Below, piece by piece: positions 1 to 6,240 of a stretch of DNA of 9,826 bases. Source of the stretch: Trebonia sp. (GTDB lineage Bacteria; Actinomycetota; Actinomycetes; Streptosporangiales; Streptosporangiaceae); NCBI GenBank assembly GCA_030038035.1, contig JASHPP010000025.1, positions 1-9,826 on the forward strand. Direction: 5' to 3'. Numbering within the stretch: the first letter of the stretch is position 1; every line of letters begins with the position of its first letter. The position numbers and the translations under genes were made by a program. Under the pieces are notes generated by a model. That model was not told the origin of the DNA and did not search any database. It saw only the letters and a program-made list of their open reading frames with translations.

Positions 1-882
1 TCCTCATCGGCCAGCGCGCAGCCCGCCGACACGTACAAGCTGGTGACCGCGACGGGGACGTTCGGCACCGCGCCGAAGGTGACGATCCCCGACAAGAAGG
101 CCAGCGGGGCGCTGTACACCAAGACGCTCATCAAGGGCACCGGCGCGCCGCTGACCAAGTCCGAGACGCTGCTCGGCGACTTCGTGCTCTACGACTGGAG
201 CGGCACGACGCACAAGCTCCTCGGCAGCACCTACACCGACGGTACCCCGACGCTGTTCGCCGGGGCGATGCTGCCCGGGCTGGAGACCGCGCTGATCGGT
301 CAGCCGATCGGCAGCAGGGTGCTCGCCGTGATCCCGCCCGCCGACGGCTTCGGCGCGCAGGGTAACTCGGAGATCGGCGTCAGCGGCACCGACACGCTCG
401 TGTTCGTCATCGACATGGTGCGGACGTTCGACAACTCCGCCGTGGTCGCCGGCAAGCAGACCTCCGACGGCGGCTCGGGGCTGCCCACGGTGACCGCGAC
501 CCCCGGCAAGCCGCCCACGATCACGATCCCGGCGACCGCCGCGCCGAAGACCCTCCAGGTCGAGACCCTCCTCAAGGGCACCGGCCCGAAGATCGTCAAG
601 GACCAGTACATCGTCGTGCAGTACGTCGGCGTCATCTGGCGCACCAAGAAGGTCTTCAACTCCTCGTGGCAAAGCGGCGCGCCGTTCGCCTTCAATGTCG
701 GCGAGGGCCAGGTCATCCCTGGCTGGGATGACGGGCTGGTCGGCCAGACGGTCGGCAGCCGGGTGCTCCTGGTGATCCCGCCGGCGGACGGCTACGGCAC
801 GAGCGGGAACTCCGAGGTCGGCATCAAGGGCACCGACACGCTGGTCTTCGCCGTCGACATCCTCGCCGCCTACGGCTCCTGA
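1..882 (+). CDS. Two-domain FKBP-type peptidyl-prolyl cis-trans isomerase (5' end missing)
   Basis: The reading frame is open from base 1 and ends with TGA at 880-882, leaving 293 residues. The real start lies outside the window; an in-frame GTG at 43 is inside the protein, because sensible Ser/Ala/Gln-rich coding sequence precedes it. Two FKBP repeats are visible, at about residues 45-135 and 195-292, each preceded by a similar 'P.(V/I)TIP ... TL(I/L)KGTG' stretch, so the protein arose by internal duplication. Domain 2 keeps the FKBP pocket pattern: Tyr208, Phe219, the VIPGW segment with Trp242, and Tyr265 in 'DGYG'. The residue matching FKBP12 Asp37 is Asn220. Domain 1 is more degenerate: 'LPGL' replaces 'IPGW', 'DGFG' replaces 'DGYG', and the Phe-Asp pair is missing. 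Family knowledge: such proteins sit beside the Pup-proteasome genes in actinomycetes and are often secreted or lipoproteins. The N-terminus needed to judge export is not visible. The FKBP family is secure; catalytic activity is uncertain. Confidence 0.93.
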   Translation, partial: SSSASAQPADTYKLVTATGTFGTAPKVTIPDKKASGALYTKTLIKGTGAPLTKSETLLGDFVLYDWSGTTHKLLGSTYTDGTPTLFAGAMLPGLETALIGQPIGSRVLAVIPPADGFGAQGNSEIGVSGTDTLVFVIDMVRTFDNSAVVAGKQTSDGGSGLPTVTATPGKPPTITIPATAAPKTLQVETLLKGTGPKIVKDQYIVVQYVGVIWRTKKVFNSSWQSGAPFAFNVGEGQVIPGWDDGLVGQTVGSRVLLVIPPADGYGTSGNSEVGIKGTDTLVFAVDILAAYGS

Positions 883-886
883 TCCC

Positions 887-928
887 GGGCGCCCGGGCGC
901 CCGTAGCGCCCCGGGCGCCCGGGCGCCC
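887..928. terminator. Duplicated palindrome between convergent genes, likely bidirectional terminator
   Basis: The self-complementary 16-mer GGGCGCCCGGGCGCCC occurs twice, at 887-902 and 913-928, separated by 10 bases. Each copy can fold on itself, or the two copies can pair with each other as a long stem. It fills almost the whole space between the FKBP stop (882) and the last base of the DUF3866 gene (928) on the other strand. There is no T-tract, as is common in actinomycetes. Its position between converging genes suggests it stops transcription from both sides; that role is inferred. Confidence 0.6.
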
Positions 929-2022
929 TAGCCGTCGGCCAGCAGGCTGGCCGCGTGGCGGCCAGCGGCGGCCGCGGCCAGGAAGTACTCCAGGTCGGCG
1001 TCCAGGCCCCTGCCCATCGTGGACAGCGGCACCGGGCAGCCGCGCAGCGCCTCCGCCAGGCCGTCCACGGGAACCGTCACCACGCGGTGCCGCGCCGCCA
1101 GCGCGGCCGCCTGCGCCGCGATCCGTGACCCGAGCGGCTCGGGCAGCACGGGCACCACGACGTCGGCCCGGGCCAGCGCGACCCGCCCGTAGGCGGTCAG
1201 GCTGTGATGGGAGATCCCCTGGTGCCGCTCCCTGGCATCGGCGCCGGACACCCGCAGCGAGGCGACCGGACGCCCGCCCAGCGCGGCGGCAGCGTTGACC
1301 GCCTCGCCCGCGGCGACCCCGGAGAACCCCCACCGGGTGCCGGTGCCGAGGTTGCCAGGCCCTTGGGACACGATGGCCACGTCGGCGCCGATGACATGCC
1401 GCGCGGCGAGCAGCCCGGTGTGCACGGTCACCGCCTCCAGGTCACCGCCGAACGACTGGCCGGTCGTCACGGTCGCGGCCAGCCACCCGGCCGCCCGCAG
1501 CCCGGCCACCGTGCGGGAGAACCACACGGGCAGCGCCCCGCCGTCCTGCATCAGATAGGCGACCCGCGGAGAGCCGGCCCGCTTCGTTCGGGATGCGGAA
1601 AAGAGCCCGGCCAGCACGGCCGGGAGAGCGGAATGCAGGTCGGCCACCACCACCGGCATCCCCGCCACAGAATCCGCCGCGCGCAGCACGTCGTGGTAGG
1701 CCGAGCCCTGCTCGTCCACGCTCGCCACCATCGCCTGCAGCGGCGTATACCGGTTTTTCACGATGTGCCCGGACGCGGCGCTGTCCGGATCGGGCGGCAG
1801 CCGGTCGGGCAGCGCCACCACGAGCGCGTACCCGCCGGTGCCGAGCCCGGCGTCCAGCGCGTTCGTGTTCAGCAGCACCCGGTCGCCGACCTGCGGGCGC
1901 CCGGTCAAAAACGGGTACGCGAGCGCGCGGACCTCGTCCCCGTCCACGGTTACCATGATCTCGGCTGCTCCGGGCCATTCTCGCCGCAGCGCCGTCACGA
2001 TTCCGCTCCGCCACCGGATCAC
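928..2022 (-). CDS. DUF3866 family protein
   Basis: The protein has 364 residues with a GTG start at 2022 and a TAG stop. I recognise it as DUF3866, a family of unknown function that I recall from actinobacteria and some Firmicutes. Visible conserved-looking blocks are 'VVVADLHS' (124-131), 'TTGQSFGGDLEAV' (186-198), 'QGPGN' (220-224), 'GTGTRWGFSG' (226-235), 'RERHQG' (264-269) and 'SHHSL' (271-275). The clustered His, Asp and Gly residues suggest a ligand- or metal-binding site, but no reaction can be assigned. The N-terminal 75 residues ('GIVTALRREWPG ... GDRVLLNT') look like a small beta-rich domain before an alternating beta/alpha body. No signal peptide or membrane helix is seen, so it is probably cytosolic. 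The gene is divergent from pafB by 45 bp and convergent with FKBP, which matches my memory of its place in the actinobacterial proteasome neighbourhood. No Shine-Dalgarno sequence precedes the start; a -10 motif lies 6 bases before it. Confidence 0.88.
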   Translation of the reverse strand: MIRWRSGIVTALRREWPGAAEIMVTVDGDEVRALAYPFLTGRPQVGDRVLLNTNALDAGLGTGGYALVVALPDRLPPDPDSAASGHIVKNRYTPLQAMVASVDEQGSAYHDVLRAADSVAGMPVVVADLHSALPAVLAGLFSASRTKRAGSPRVAYLMQDGGALPVWFSRTVAGLRAAGWLAATVTTGQSFGGDLEAVTVHTGLLAARHVIGADVAIVSQGPGNLGTGTRWGFSGVAAGEAVNAAAALGGRPVASLRVSGADARERHQGISHHSLTAYGRVALARADVVVPVLPEPLGSRIAAQAAALAARHRVVTVPVDGLAEALRGCPVPLSTMGRGLDADLEYFLAAAAAGRHAASLLADG

Positions 2023-2028
2023 GACGGC

Positions 2029-2034
2029 AGACTA
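2029..2034 (-). promoter_or_regulatory. -10 element for a leaderless DUF3866 transcript
   Basis: Read on the minus strand, TAGTCT fits the TANNNT consensus and ends 6 bases before the GTG start at 2022. That spacing would put transcription initiation at or next to the start codon. No purine-rich ribosome binding site is present in the interval. No good -35 is visible at 16-18 bases upstream. Inference from spacing only. Confidence 0.4.
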
Positions 2035-2054
2035 GTCCACGGGCCGCAGACACG

Positions 2055-2062
2055 AGGGAGGA
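2055..2062 (+). promoter_or_regulatory. Strong Shine-Dalgarno site of pafB
   Basis: AGGGAGGA ends 5 bases before the ATG at 2068. It fixes the pafB start at 2068, although the frame stays open for hundreds of bases upstream through the antisense of the DUF3866 gene. Confidence 0.75.
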
Positions 2063-2067
2063 CCGCC

Positions 2068-3087
2068 ATGTCCAAGCGCAGGACCGAACGGCTCCTGTCG
2101 ATCGTCGTGCTGCTGCTCTCCTCCCGGCGGTACCTGACCGCCGAGGAGATCCGCGCCGCCGTGTACGGCTACCCCGACCAGGATGACGCGTTCAAGCGGA
2201 TGTTCGAGCGGGACAAGGAGGAGCTGCGCGACCTCGCGATCCCGCTGGAGACCGGTCGCAGCAACCCGCTGGATGAGGAGATCGGCTACCGGATCAGGCG
2301 GCAGGACTACGAGCTGCCCGAGATCAGGCTGGAGGCCGACGAGGCCGCGGTGCTCGGCATCGCGGCGCGTGTCTGGCAAAGCGCAGAACTCGCCGCCGCC
2401 GCGGCCGGGGCGCTGCTCAAGCTCAAGGCGGCGGGGGCGCTCGGGGCGCCCGGGGTGGTCGGGGCGCCCGGGGTGGTCGGGGCATCCGGGGCGGGTGAGG
2501 CGCCAGACGCCGACGACGACCAGCGGCCGCGGCCGGGGATAGAGCCGAGGCTGGCGACGGCCGAGCCCGCGTTCGGCCCGCTGTGGGAGGCGGTGCGCGA
2601 CCGCAGGCCGGTCACGTTCAGCTACAAGGCGCAGGGCCGCGGCGACGCGTCCAGGCGCGAGGTCGAGCCGTGGGGCGTGGTCAACTGGCACGGGCGCTGG
2701 TACGTGGCCGGGCACGACCGCACCAGGAACGCCACGCGGGTGTTCCGGCTCGGCCGCATCGACGGGCCGGTGAAGATGTCGGGCCCGCCAGGCAGCGTCA
2801 CCGTGCCGGCCGGAGCCGACGTGCGGGAACTGGTCAAGGACTGGGACGCGCCGCCGCGGGACCACGAGGCCGTGCTGAACGTCCGGGCCGGCGCGGGCTA
2901 CGGCGTGCGCCGGTACGCCAAGGCCGTCACGCCGGGCGCCGACGGCTGGGACCGCGTGACGGTGCAGTTCGCCGACGTCTCCTGGTACGCCGACTACCTG
3001 GCGTGGTTCGGTGCCGATCTCATGGTGGTCGGGCCGCCGGACCTGCGCGAGGCGGTCATCAGCCGGCTGAAGGGGGTGCTCGCGTGA
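2068..3087 (+). CDS. pafB: PafB, WYL-domain transcriptional regulator
   Basis: The protein has 339 residues, with ATG at 2068 behind a strong ribosome binding site. Residues 1-80 form a winged helix-turn-helix ('KRRTERLLSIVVLLL', 'LTAEEIRAAV', 'FKRMFERDKEELRDLAIPL'). Residues 168-235 carry the WYL domain with 'WHGRWYVAGHD' (207-217; WYV in place of WYL) and 'ATRVFRLGRID' (222-232). The C-terminal WCX region runs from about 263 to 339. Known role of the family: in mycobacteria PafB and PafC form a heterodimer that activates the RecA/LexA-independent DNA-damage response. The WYL domain senses a nucleic-acid-type signal, recently shown to be single-stranded DNA. The genes are named for proteasome linkage but are not needed for pupylation. 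The linker between the helical region and the WYL domain (residues 124-160) is an Ala/Gly/Pro/Asp-rich expansion with an in-frame tandem repeat. pafC follows directly, so the two are almost certainly co-transcribed and the products partner. Confidence 0.93.
   Translation: MSKRRTERLLSIVVLLLSSRRYLTAEEIRAAVYGYPDQDDAFKRMFERDKEELRDLAIPLETGRSNPLDEEIGYRIRRQDYELPEIRLEADEAAVLGIAARVWQSAELAAAAAGALLKLKAAGALGAPGVVGAPGVVGASGAGEAPDADDDQRPRPGIEPRLATAEPAFGPLWEAVRDRRPVTFSYKAQGRGDASRREVEPWGVVNWHGRWYVAGHDRTRNATRVFRLGRIDGPVKMSGPPGSVTVPAGADVRELVKDWDAPPRDHEAVLNVRAGAGYGVRRYAKAVTPGADGWDRVTVQFADVSWYADYLAWFGADLMVVGPPDLREAVISRLKGVLA
2443..2496 (+). repeat. 18-bp in-frame tandem repeat inside pafB
   Basis: The unit GGGGCGCCCGGGGTGGTC is present twice without mismatch (2443-2460, 2461-2478), followed by a diverged third copy (2479-2496). 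It encodes GAPGVV-GAPGVV-GASGAG, residues 126-143 of PafB, in the linker before the WYL domain. Being a multiple of three, it can change length without a frameshift. Confidence 0.85.
3070..3076 (+). promoter_or_regulatory. Shine-Dalgarno site favouring an upstream pafC start at 3084
   Basis: AAGGGGG lies 7 bases before GTG at 3084-3086. That GTG is in frame with pafC and overlaps the pafB stop as GTGA. This is a classic translational-coupling arrangement. By contrast, the ATG at 3165 has only a weak GGG about 10 bases upstream. It may be the original pafC start signal, or it may drive a 27-residue longer PafC. Confidence 0.5.
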
Positions 3088-3090
3088 GCC

Positions 3091-3153
3091 GGGGGGGTAT
3101 GGGGGGCGCGGAGCCCCCCAAGCCGGGGGGTCTCAGGGGGGTCGTCCCCCCGG
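3091..3153. repeat. G-run/hairpin element (REP-like) at the pafB-pafC junction
   Basis: The stretch contains four G-runs of six or seven bases (3091-3097, 3101-3106, 3125-3130, 3136-3141). Hairpin 1 pairs 3100-3107 (TGGGGGGC) with 3113-3120 (GCCCCCCA) around a 5-base loop. In hairpin 2, CCCCCC at 3146-3151 can pair either with GGGGGG 3136-3141 (4-base loop) or, as CCCCCCGG, with CCGGGGGG 3123-3130 (15-base loop), so two mutually exclusive folds are possible. The composition is unlike the coding DNA on either side and recalls the G/C-run palindromic intergenic repeats I know from other actinomycete genomes. No second copy is in this window. Confidence 0.6.
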
Positions 3154-3164
3154 GTAAACAGCGC

Positions 3165-4112
3165 ATGGTCACCTCGGCCGAAAGGCTGCGGCGGCTGCTC
3201 GCGCTGGTCCCCTACGTCGTCAGCCGCAAGGTGGTGGGTCTGGCCGAGACGGCCGCCGCCTTCGGGGTGACCGAGCGCGAGCTTGTCGACGACCTGAACC
3301 TTGTCTGGTGCGTGGAGCTGAAGGCGCCGGACCCGTACTGCCCGATCGACCTGTCCTACGAGGGCGGCGAGATCGTGGTCAGCCAGGCCGAGTCGATCGC
3401 CCGCCCGCTGCGGCTGGCCGCCGACGAGGCGAGCGCGCTGCTCGTCGCGCTGCGCATGCTGGCCGAGGTGCCAGGGGACGGGTCCGCGGTCGCCCGGGTG
3501 ATCGCGAAGATCGAGGCCGCCGCCGGGGCCGCCGCCGTCGCCAGCGCGCAGGTCAGCATCCAGATCGATCCTCCGAACGGACACGGGGTGGCTGCCCAGG
3601 TCCGCGCCGCTCTGGCCGATGGCCGGCGGGTGCACCTGCGCTATTACGTGCCCGGACGGGATGAGGCGACCGAGCGGGACGTGGACCCGATGCGCCTGCT
3701 CGTCGTGGAAGGGCACACCTACCTGGAGGGCTGGTGCCGGCGCGCCGAAGGGGTGCGGCTGTTCCGGCTCGACCGCGTGCTCGACATGGCGGTGCTCGAC
3801 GTGCCCGCGCAGGTGCCTGACGAGGCCGAGCACGTCGACGTCGACCACGGCCTGTTCCGGCCGTCGGAGTCCGACGAGCGGGTGGAGCTCGAGCTGTCCG
3901 CGCCCGCGCGCTGGGTGGCCGAGTACTACCCGTGCGAGTCGGTGGAAGAAGCCGAAGAAGGCAGGCTGCGCGTGGTGCTGCGCACGCCGGACACCAGGTG
4001 GGTGCGGCGGCTGGCGCTGCGGCTGGGGGAGGACGCCCGGGTCGTGTCGCCACCGGCGCTGGCCGAGACGATAAGGGCGGACGCCGCGGCGGCGCTTGCG
4101 CTGTACGACTGA
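3165..4112 (+). CDS. pafC: PafC, WYL-domain transcriptional regulator
   Basis: From ATG at 3165 the protein has 315 residues, close to the roughly 316 of mycobacterial PafC, and the homologous sequence begins right there ('AERLRRLLALVPYV'). An in-frame GTG at 3084, with a better ribosome binding site and a 4-base overlap with the pafB stop, would add 27 Gly/Pro-rich residues encoded by the repeat element. The conserved start is given here. Residues 5-75 form a winged helix-turn-helix ('GLAETAAAFGVTERELVDDLNLVW'). Residues 137-215 are the WYL domain with 'GHTYLEGWC' (183-191; Trp of WYL replaced by Thr) and 'VRLFRLDRV' (197-205). Residues 236-315 form the C-terminal WCX-type extension. Family role: partner of PafB in the DNA-damage-responsive activator. 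The gene following is not tatA, as would be usual, but an unrelated membrane-protein gene after 59 bp. Confidence 0.9.
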   Translation: MVTSAERLRRLLALVPYVVSRKVVGLAETAAAFGVTERELVDDLNLVWCVELKAPDPYCPIDLSYEGGEIVVSQAESIARPLRLAADEASALLVALRMLAEVPGDGSAVARVIAKIEAAAGAAAVASAQVSIQIDPPNGHGVAAQVRAALADGRRVHLRYYVPGRDEATERDVDPMRLLVVEGHTYLEGWCRRAEGVRLFRLDRVLDMAVLDVPAQVPDEAEHVDVDHGLFRPSESDERVELELSAPARWVAEYYPCESVEEAEEGRLRVVLRTPDTRWVRRLALRLGEDARVVSPPALAETIRADAAAALALYD

Positions 4113-4114
4113 AG

Positions 4115-4129
4115 CCCGCTAGCGGCGGG
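4115..4129 (+). terminator. Weak hairpin after pafC
   Basis: CCCGC (4115-4119) can pair with GCGGG (4125-4129) around a 5-base loop, three bases after the pafC stop. There is no T-tract and the stem is short, so it may only attenuate read-through into the membrane-protein gene. Position is the main support. Confidence 0.25.
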
Positions 4130-4159
4130 ACGGGTCAATCAGGACCAGGGGACTGCCAC

Positions 4160-4165
4160 TACCCT
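4160..4165 (+). promoter_or_regulatory. -10 element for a leaderless transcript of membrane protein A
   Basis: TACCCT fits TANNNT and ends 6 bases before the GTG at 4172. No ribosome binding site precedes that GTG. This suggests the gene has its own promoter and is not simply the tail of the pafBC operon. No convincing -35 is seen. Confidence 0.4.
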
Positions 4166-4171
4166 TTAGGC

Positions 4172-5833
4172 GTGCTGAAAAGCGTGCGCGGACAGGTAGC
4201 AGCGCCCGCGGCCGACGGTGTCCGGCCAGCGGCCCAGGCGAGATGGTCGCACCGCTGGCGGGCGGCCAGGCCGTACCTGGCGTGGGCAGCCGGGCTGGCG
4301 GCAGCGGCGGTCGTGCTGTTCTGGTGCTACCTGCGGCAGTCGCAGTCCACGGCGGTGAACTCCGACGGCGCGGGCACGGCACTGCAGGCCTGGCAGATGC
4401 TGCACGGCAACCTGCTGCTGTCGGGCTGGTGGCTGGCGGACGTGACGTTCTACTCGTTCGAGGTTCCGGTCAACGCCGTGGTCGAAGCCATCAACGGGCT
4501 GAACCCGGACGTGGTGCACATCTCCGCCGCGCTGATCTACACGCTGCTCGTGCTGACCGCCGCGCTGCTTGCCAGGGGAACCGCACGCGGCGCCGAGGGC
4601 ATCACGCGCGCGCTGCTCGGCGGCGGCGTGCTGGTGGCGCCGGCGATCAGCCCGGGGACCCGCATCCTGATGCTGTCGCCAGACCACGTCGGGGTCGGGG
4701 TGCCGATCCTGCTCACGCTGCTGCTCGTCGACCGCGCGCGGGAGCGCTGGTGGGTGCCGGCGGCGGCGTGCGTGCTGCTGACCTGGGCGCAGGTCGACGA
4801 CCCGATCGCGACCTACGCGGCCGCCCTGCCGGTCGCGGCGGTCTGCCTGCTGCGGGCCGCCCTGCCCCTGCTGCGCCGCCGCCGCCCGGGCTGGTACGAC
4901 GGCGCCCTCGGGGTCGCGGCCGTCGTCTCGGCGGAACTGGCACGGCTGGTGGTGGCGGCCATCAAGGCGGCCGGCGGCTACAGCATGCAGTCGCTGACGA
5001 ACGTCGGCAAGCTCCAGCCGTACGCGGACTGGGGCCACCTGATCAAGGCGAGCGGGGAGAACGTGCTGATCCTGTTCGGCGCCGACTTCTACGAGCAGCC
5101 GGCCGGCGTGCGGACCGTGATCGCGTACCTGCACTTCGCCGGGCTCGCGCTCGCAGTCGCCGGGCTGCTCGCGGGCATCGCCGGGCTCTTGCGCCGTGCC
5201 GACCGGGTGACCCAGGTCCTGACCGTCGGCACGCTTGTCGTGCTCGGCGCGGGCACCCTGGGAACCAAGATGACCCCGGTCTCGGGAGCGCATCAGATCG
5301 CCGCCGTCCTGCCGTTCGGCGCCGTGCTGGCCGGCCGGACGCTCGGCCCCTGGCTGGCGCGCCGCAGGCTGCCGCGGATCACGCTGGCGCCGCTGCTCGG
5401 CCTCGCGCTCGCCGGCTACCTGGCGGCCCTCGGGTACAGCGCGGCGCAGCCCGCCAGCCCGGCCGAGACCCAGGGCCTGGCCGACTTCCTGCTGGCCCAT
5501 CACCTGACCTACGGGCTGGGCAGGTACTGGGCGGCGAACAGCACCACGCTGGCCAGCGACGGGCGGGTGCGGGTGGCCGCCGTGCAGGACGGCGCGCGGC
5601 TGGCGTATCCATGGGTGACGAAGCCGTCGTGGTATGACCCGGCGGTGTCCTACGCGAACTTCGTCGTCGCCACGTCCGGCCCGCCGACCGCCTACGCGTT
5701 CAACGATGTCATCGTGCGTCATACCTTCGGCAAGCCGGCCCGTGAGTACCGGTACGGGTCCTACCTCATCATGATCTGGAACAAGAACCTGCTGCTCCAG
5801 GTGCCCCCGCCGAACCAGAGCCGGGTGGACTAG
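4172..5833 (+). CDS. Polytopic membrane protein, GT-C-like layout (paralogue A)
   Basis: The protein has 553 residues from GTG 4172 to TAG. The basic N-terminal tail (1-35) is followed by a first membrane helix (about 36-54) and then a loop of about 60 residues. That loop holds 'NSDGA' (63-67), 'MLHGN' (76-80), 'GWW' (85-87) and Glu97. About nine or ten further hydrophobic segments follow (near 116-134, 146-160, 174-186, 195-235, 244-266, 314-340, 347-364, 372-388, 402-422), with 'SPDHVGVGVP' at 169-178. Residues 425-553 are hydrophilic, probably outside the membrane. They end with 'FGKPAREY' (519-526) and 'YLIMIWNKNLL' (531-541). The architecture, with a conserved Asp just after helix 1 and a C-terminal soluble part, is like GT-C glycosyltransferases (PMT/ArnT class) that use polyprenyl-phosphate sugars. 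I cannot place it in a named family. It is paralogous to the genes at 7293 and 9086 but is the most diverged copy: 'YSFEVPVN' replaces 'YTTELP(E/Q)Y'. Confidence 0.85.
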   Translation: MLKSVRGQVAAPAADGVRPAAQARWSHRWRAARPYLAWAAGLAAAAVVLFWCYLRQSQSTAVNSDGAGTALQAWQMLHGNLLLSGWWLADVTFYSFEVPVNAVVEAINGLNPDVVHISAALIYTLLVLTAALLARGTARGAEGITRALLGGGVLVAPAISPGTRILMLSPDHVGVGVPILLTLLLVDRARERWWVPAAACVLLTWAQVDDPIATYAAALPVAAVCLLRAALPLLRRRRPGWYDGALGVAAVVSAELARLVVAAIKAAGGYSMQSLTNVGKLQPYADWGHLIKASGENVLILFGADFYEQPAGVRTVIAYLHFAGLALAVAGLLAGIAGLLRRADRVTQVLTVGTLVVLGAGTLGTKMTPVSGAHQIAAVLPFGAVLAGRTLGPWLARRRLPRITLAPLLGLALAGYLAALGYSAAQPASPAETQGLADFLLAHHLTYGLGRYWAANSTTLASDGRVRVAAVQDGARLAYPWVTKPSWYDPAVSYANFVVATSGPPTAYAFNDVIVRHTFGKPAREYRYGSYLIMIWNKNLLLQVPPPNQSRVD

Positions 5834-6026
5834 TCCCAATGCCGGGGAGTTAGGCGTTCCGGCGCGTGGTCGGGCGGTTTGCCGGAGTTGCGGGTTCGGC
5901 GGGTACGGTAACGGTGGTCGCGGTATGAGCCAGCCCGCGGCACGCCAGCGGAAATCCGCGGCAACCGCTGACGGGCCCCCAACTCCCCGGCACTGCGGCC
6001 AGCCCCACCGCCGGCAGTGAAGGCAA

Positions 6027-6081
6027 CCGGGCCGCTGGCGCAGCCGGCCCGATCCGGCCGGGCCGCTGGCGCAACCGGCCC
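6027..6081. repeat. Duplicated 24-bp hairpin-forming unit
   Basis: CCGGGCCGCTGGCGCAGCCG plus CCC at 6027-6050 (24 bp with one further base) recurs at 6058-6081 with a single G-to-A change, a 31-bp period. Each unit can fold back on itself: GGGCCGCTG pairs with CAG and CGGCCC across a GCG loop, with one bulged C. This may be terminator structure for the convergent genes. Confidence 0.6.
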
Positions 6082-6240
6082 AGCCAGGCAGGCCGGGGCA
6101 GCGGCCGACGGCACCAGGCACGGCCACAGCCCCCGGCCCGCCGGCACCCTGCCCGGCCACCAAGCCCGCCCCGCCGGGACGCCGGCCTTTCCTCACCGTG
6201 AGTGCCGGGAGCACGAGAACCTACCTCGCGCCGCGGCACA

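Noticed and set aside
1204..2067. Upstream extension of the pafB frame by 288 codons
   Set aside because: It runs antisense through the DUF3866 gene; the strong ribosome binding site and the family start both fall at 2068.
5925..6020. 31-residue open frame starting ATG at 5925, with TACGGT at 5904-5909 upstream
   Set aside because: No ribosome binding site, basic Pro/Gln/Arg-rich product with no recognisable pattern, and it overlaps the dispersed repeat.
6027..6081. Possible start of a CRISPR array
   Set aside because: Only two repeat units with a 7-base gap; no regular spacers and no cas genes.
4166..6214. Very long open frame on the minus strand opposite membrane protein A
   Set aside because: It is antisense to a gene with clear membrane helices and paralogues, its product is low-complexity Arg/Gly/Pro/Gln, and long stop-free antisense frames are expected at this GC content.
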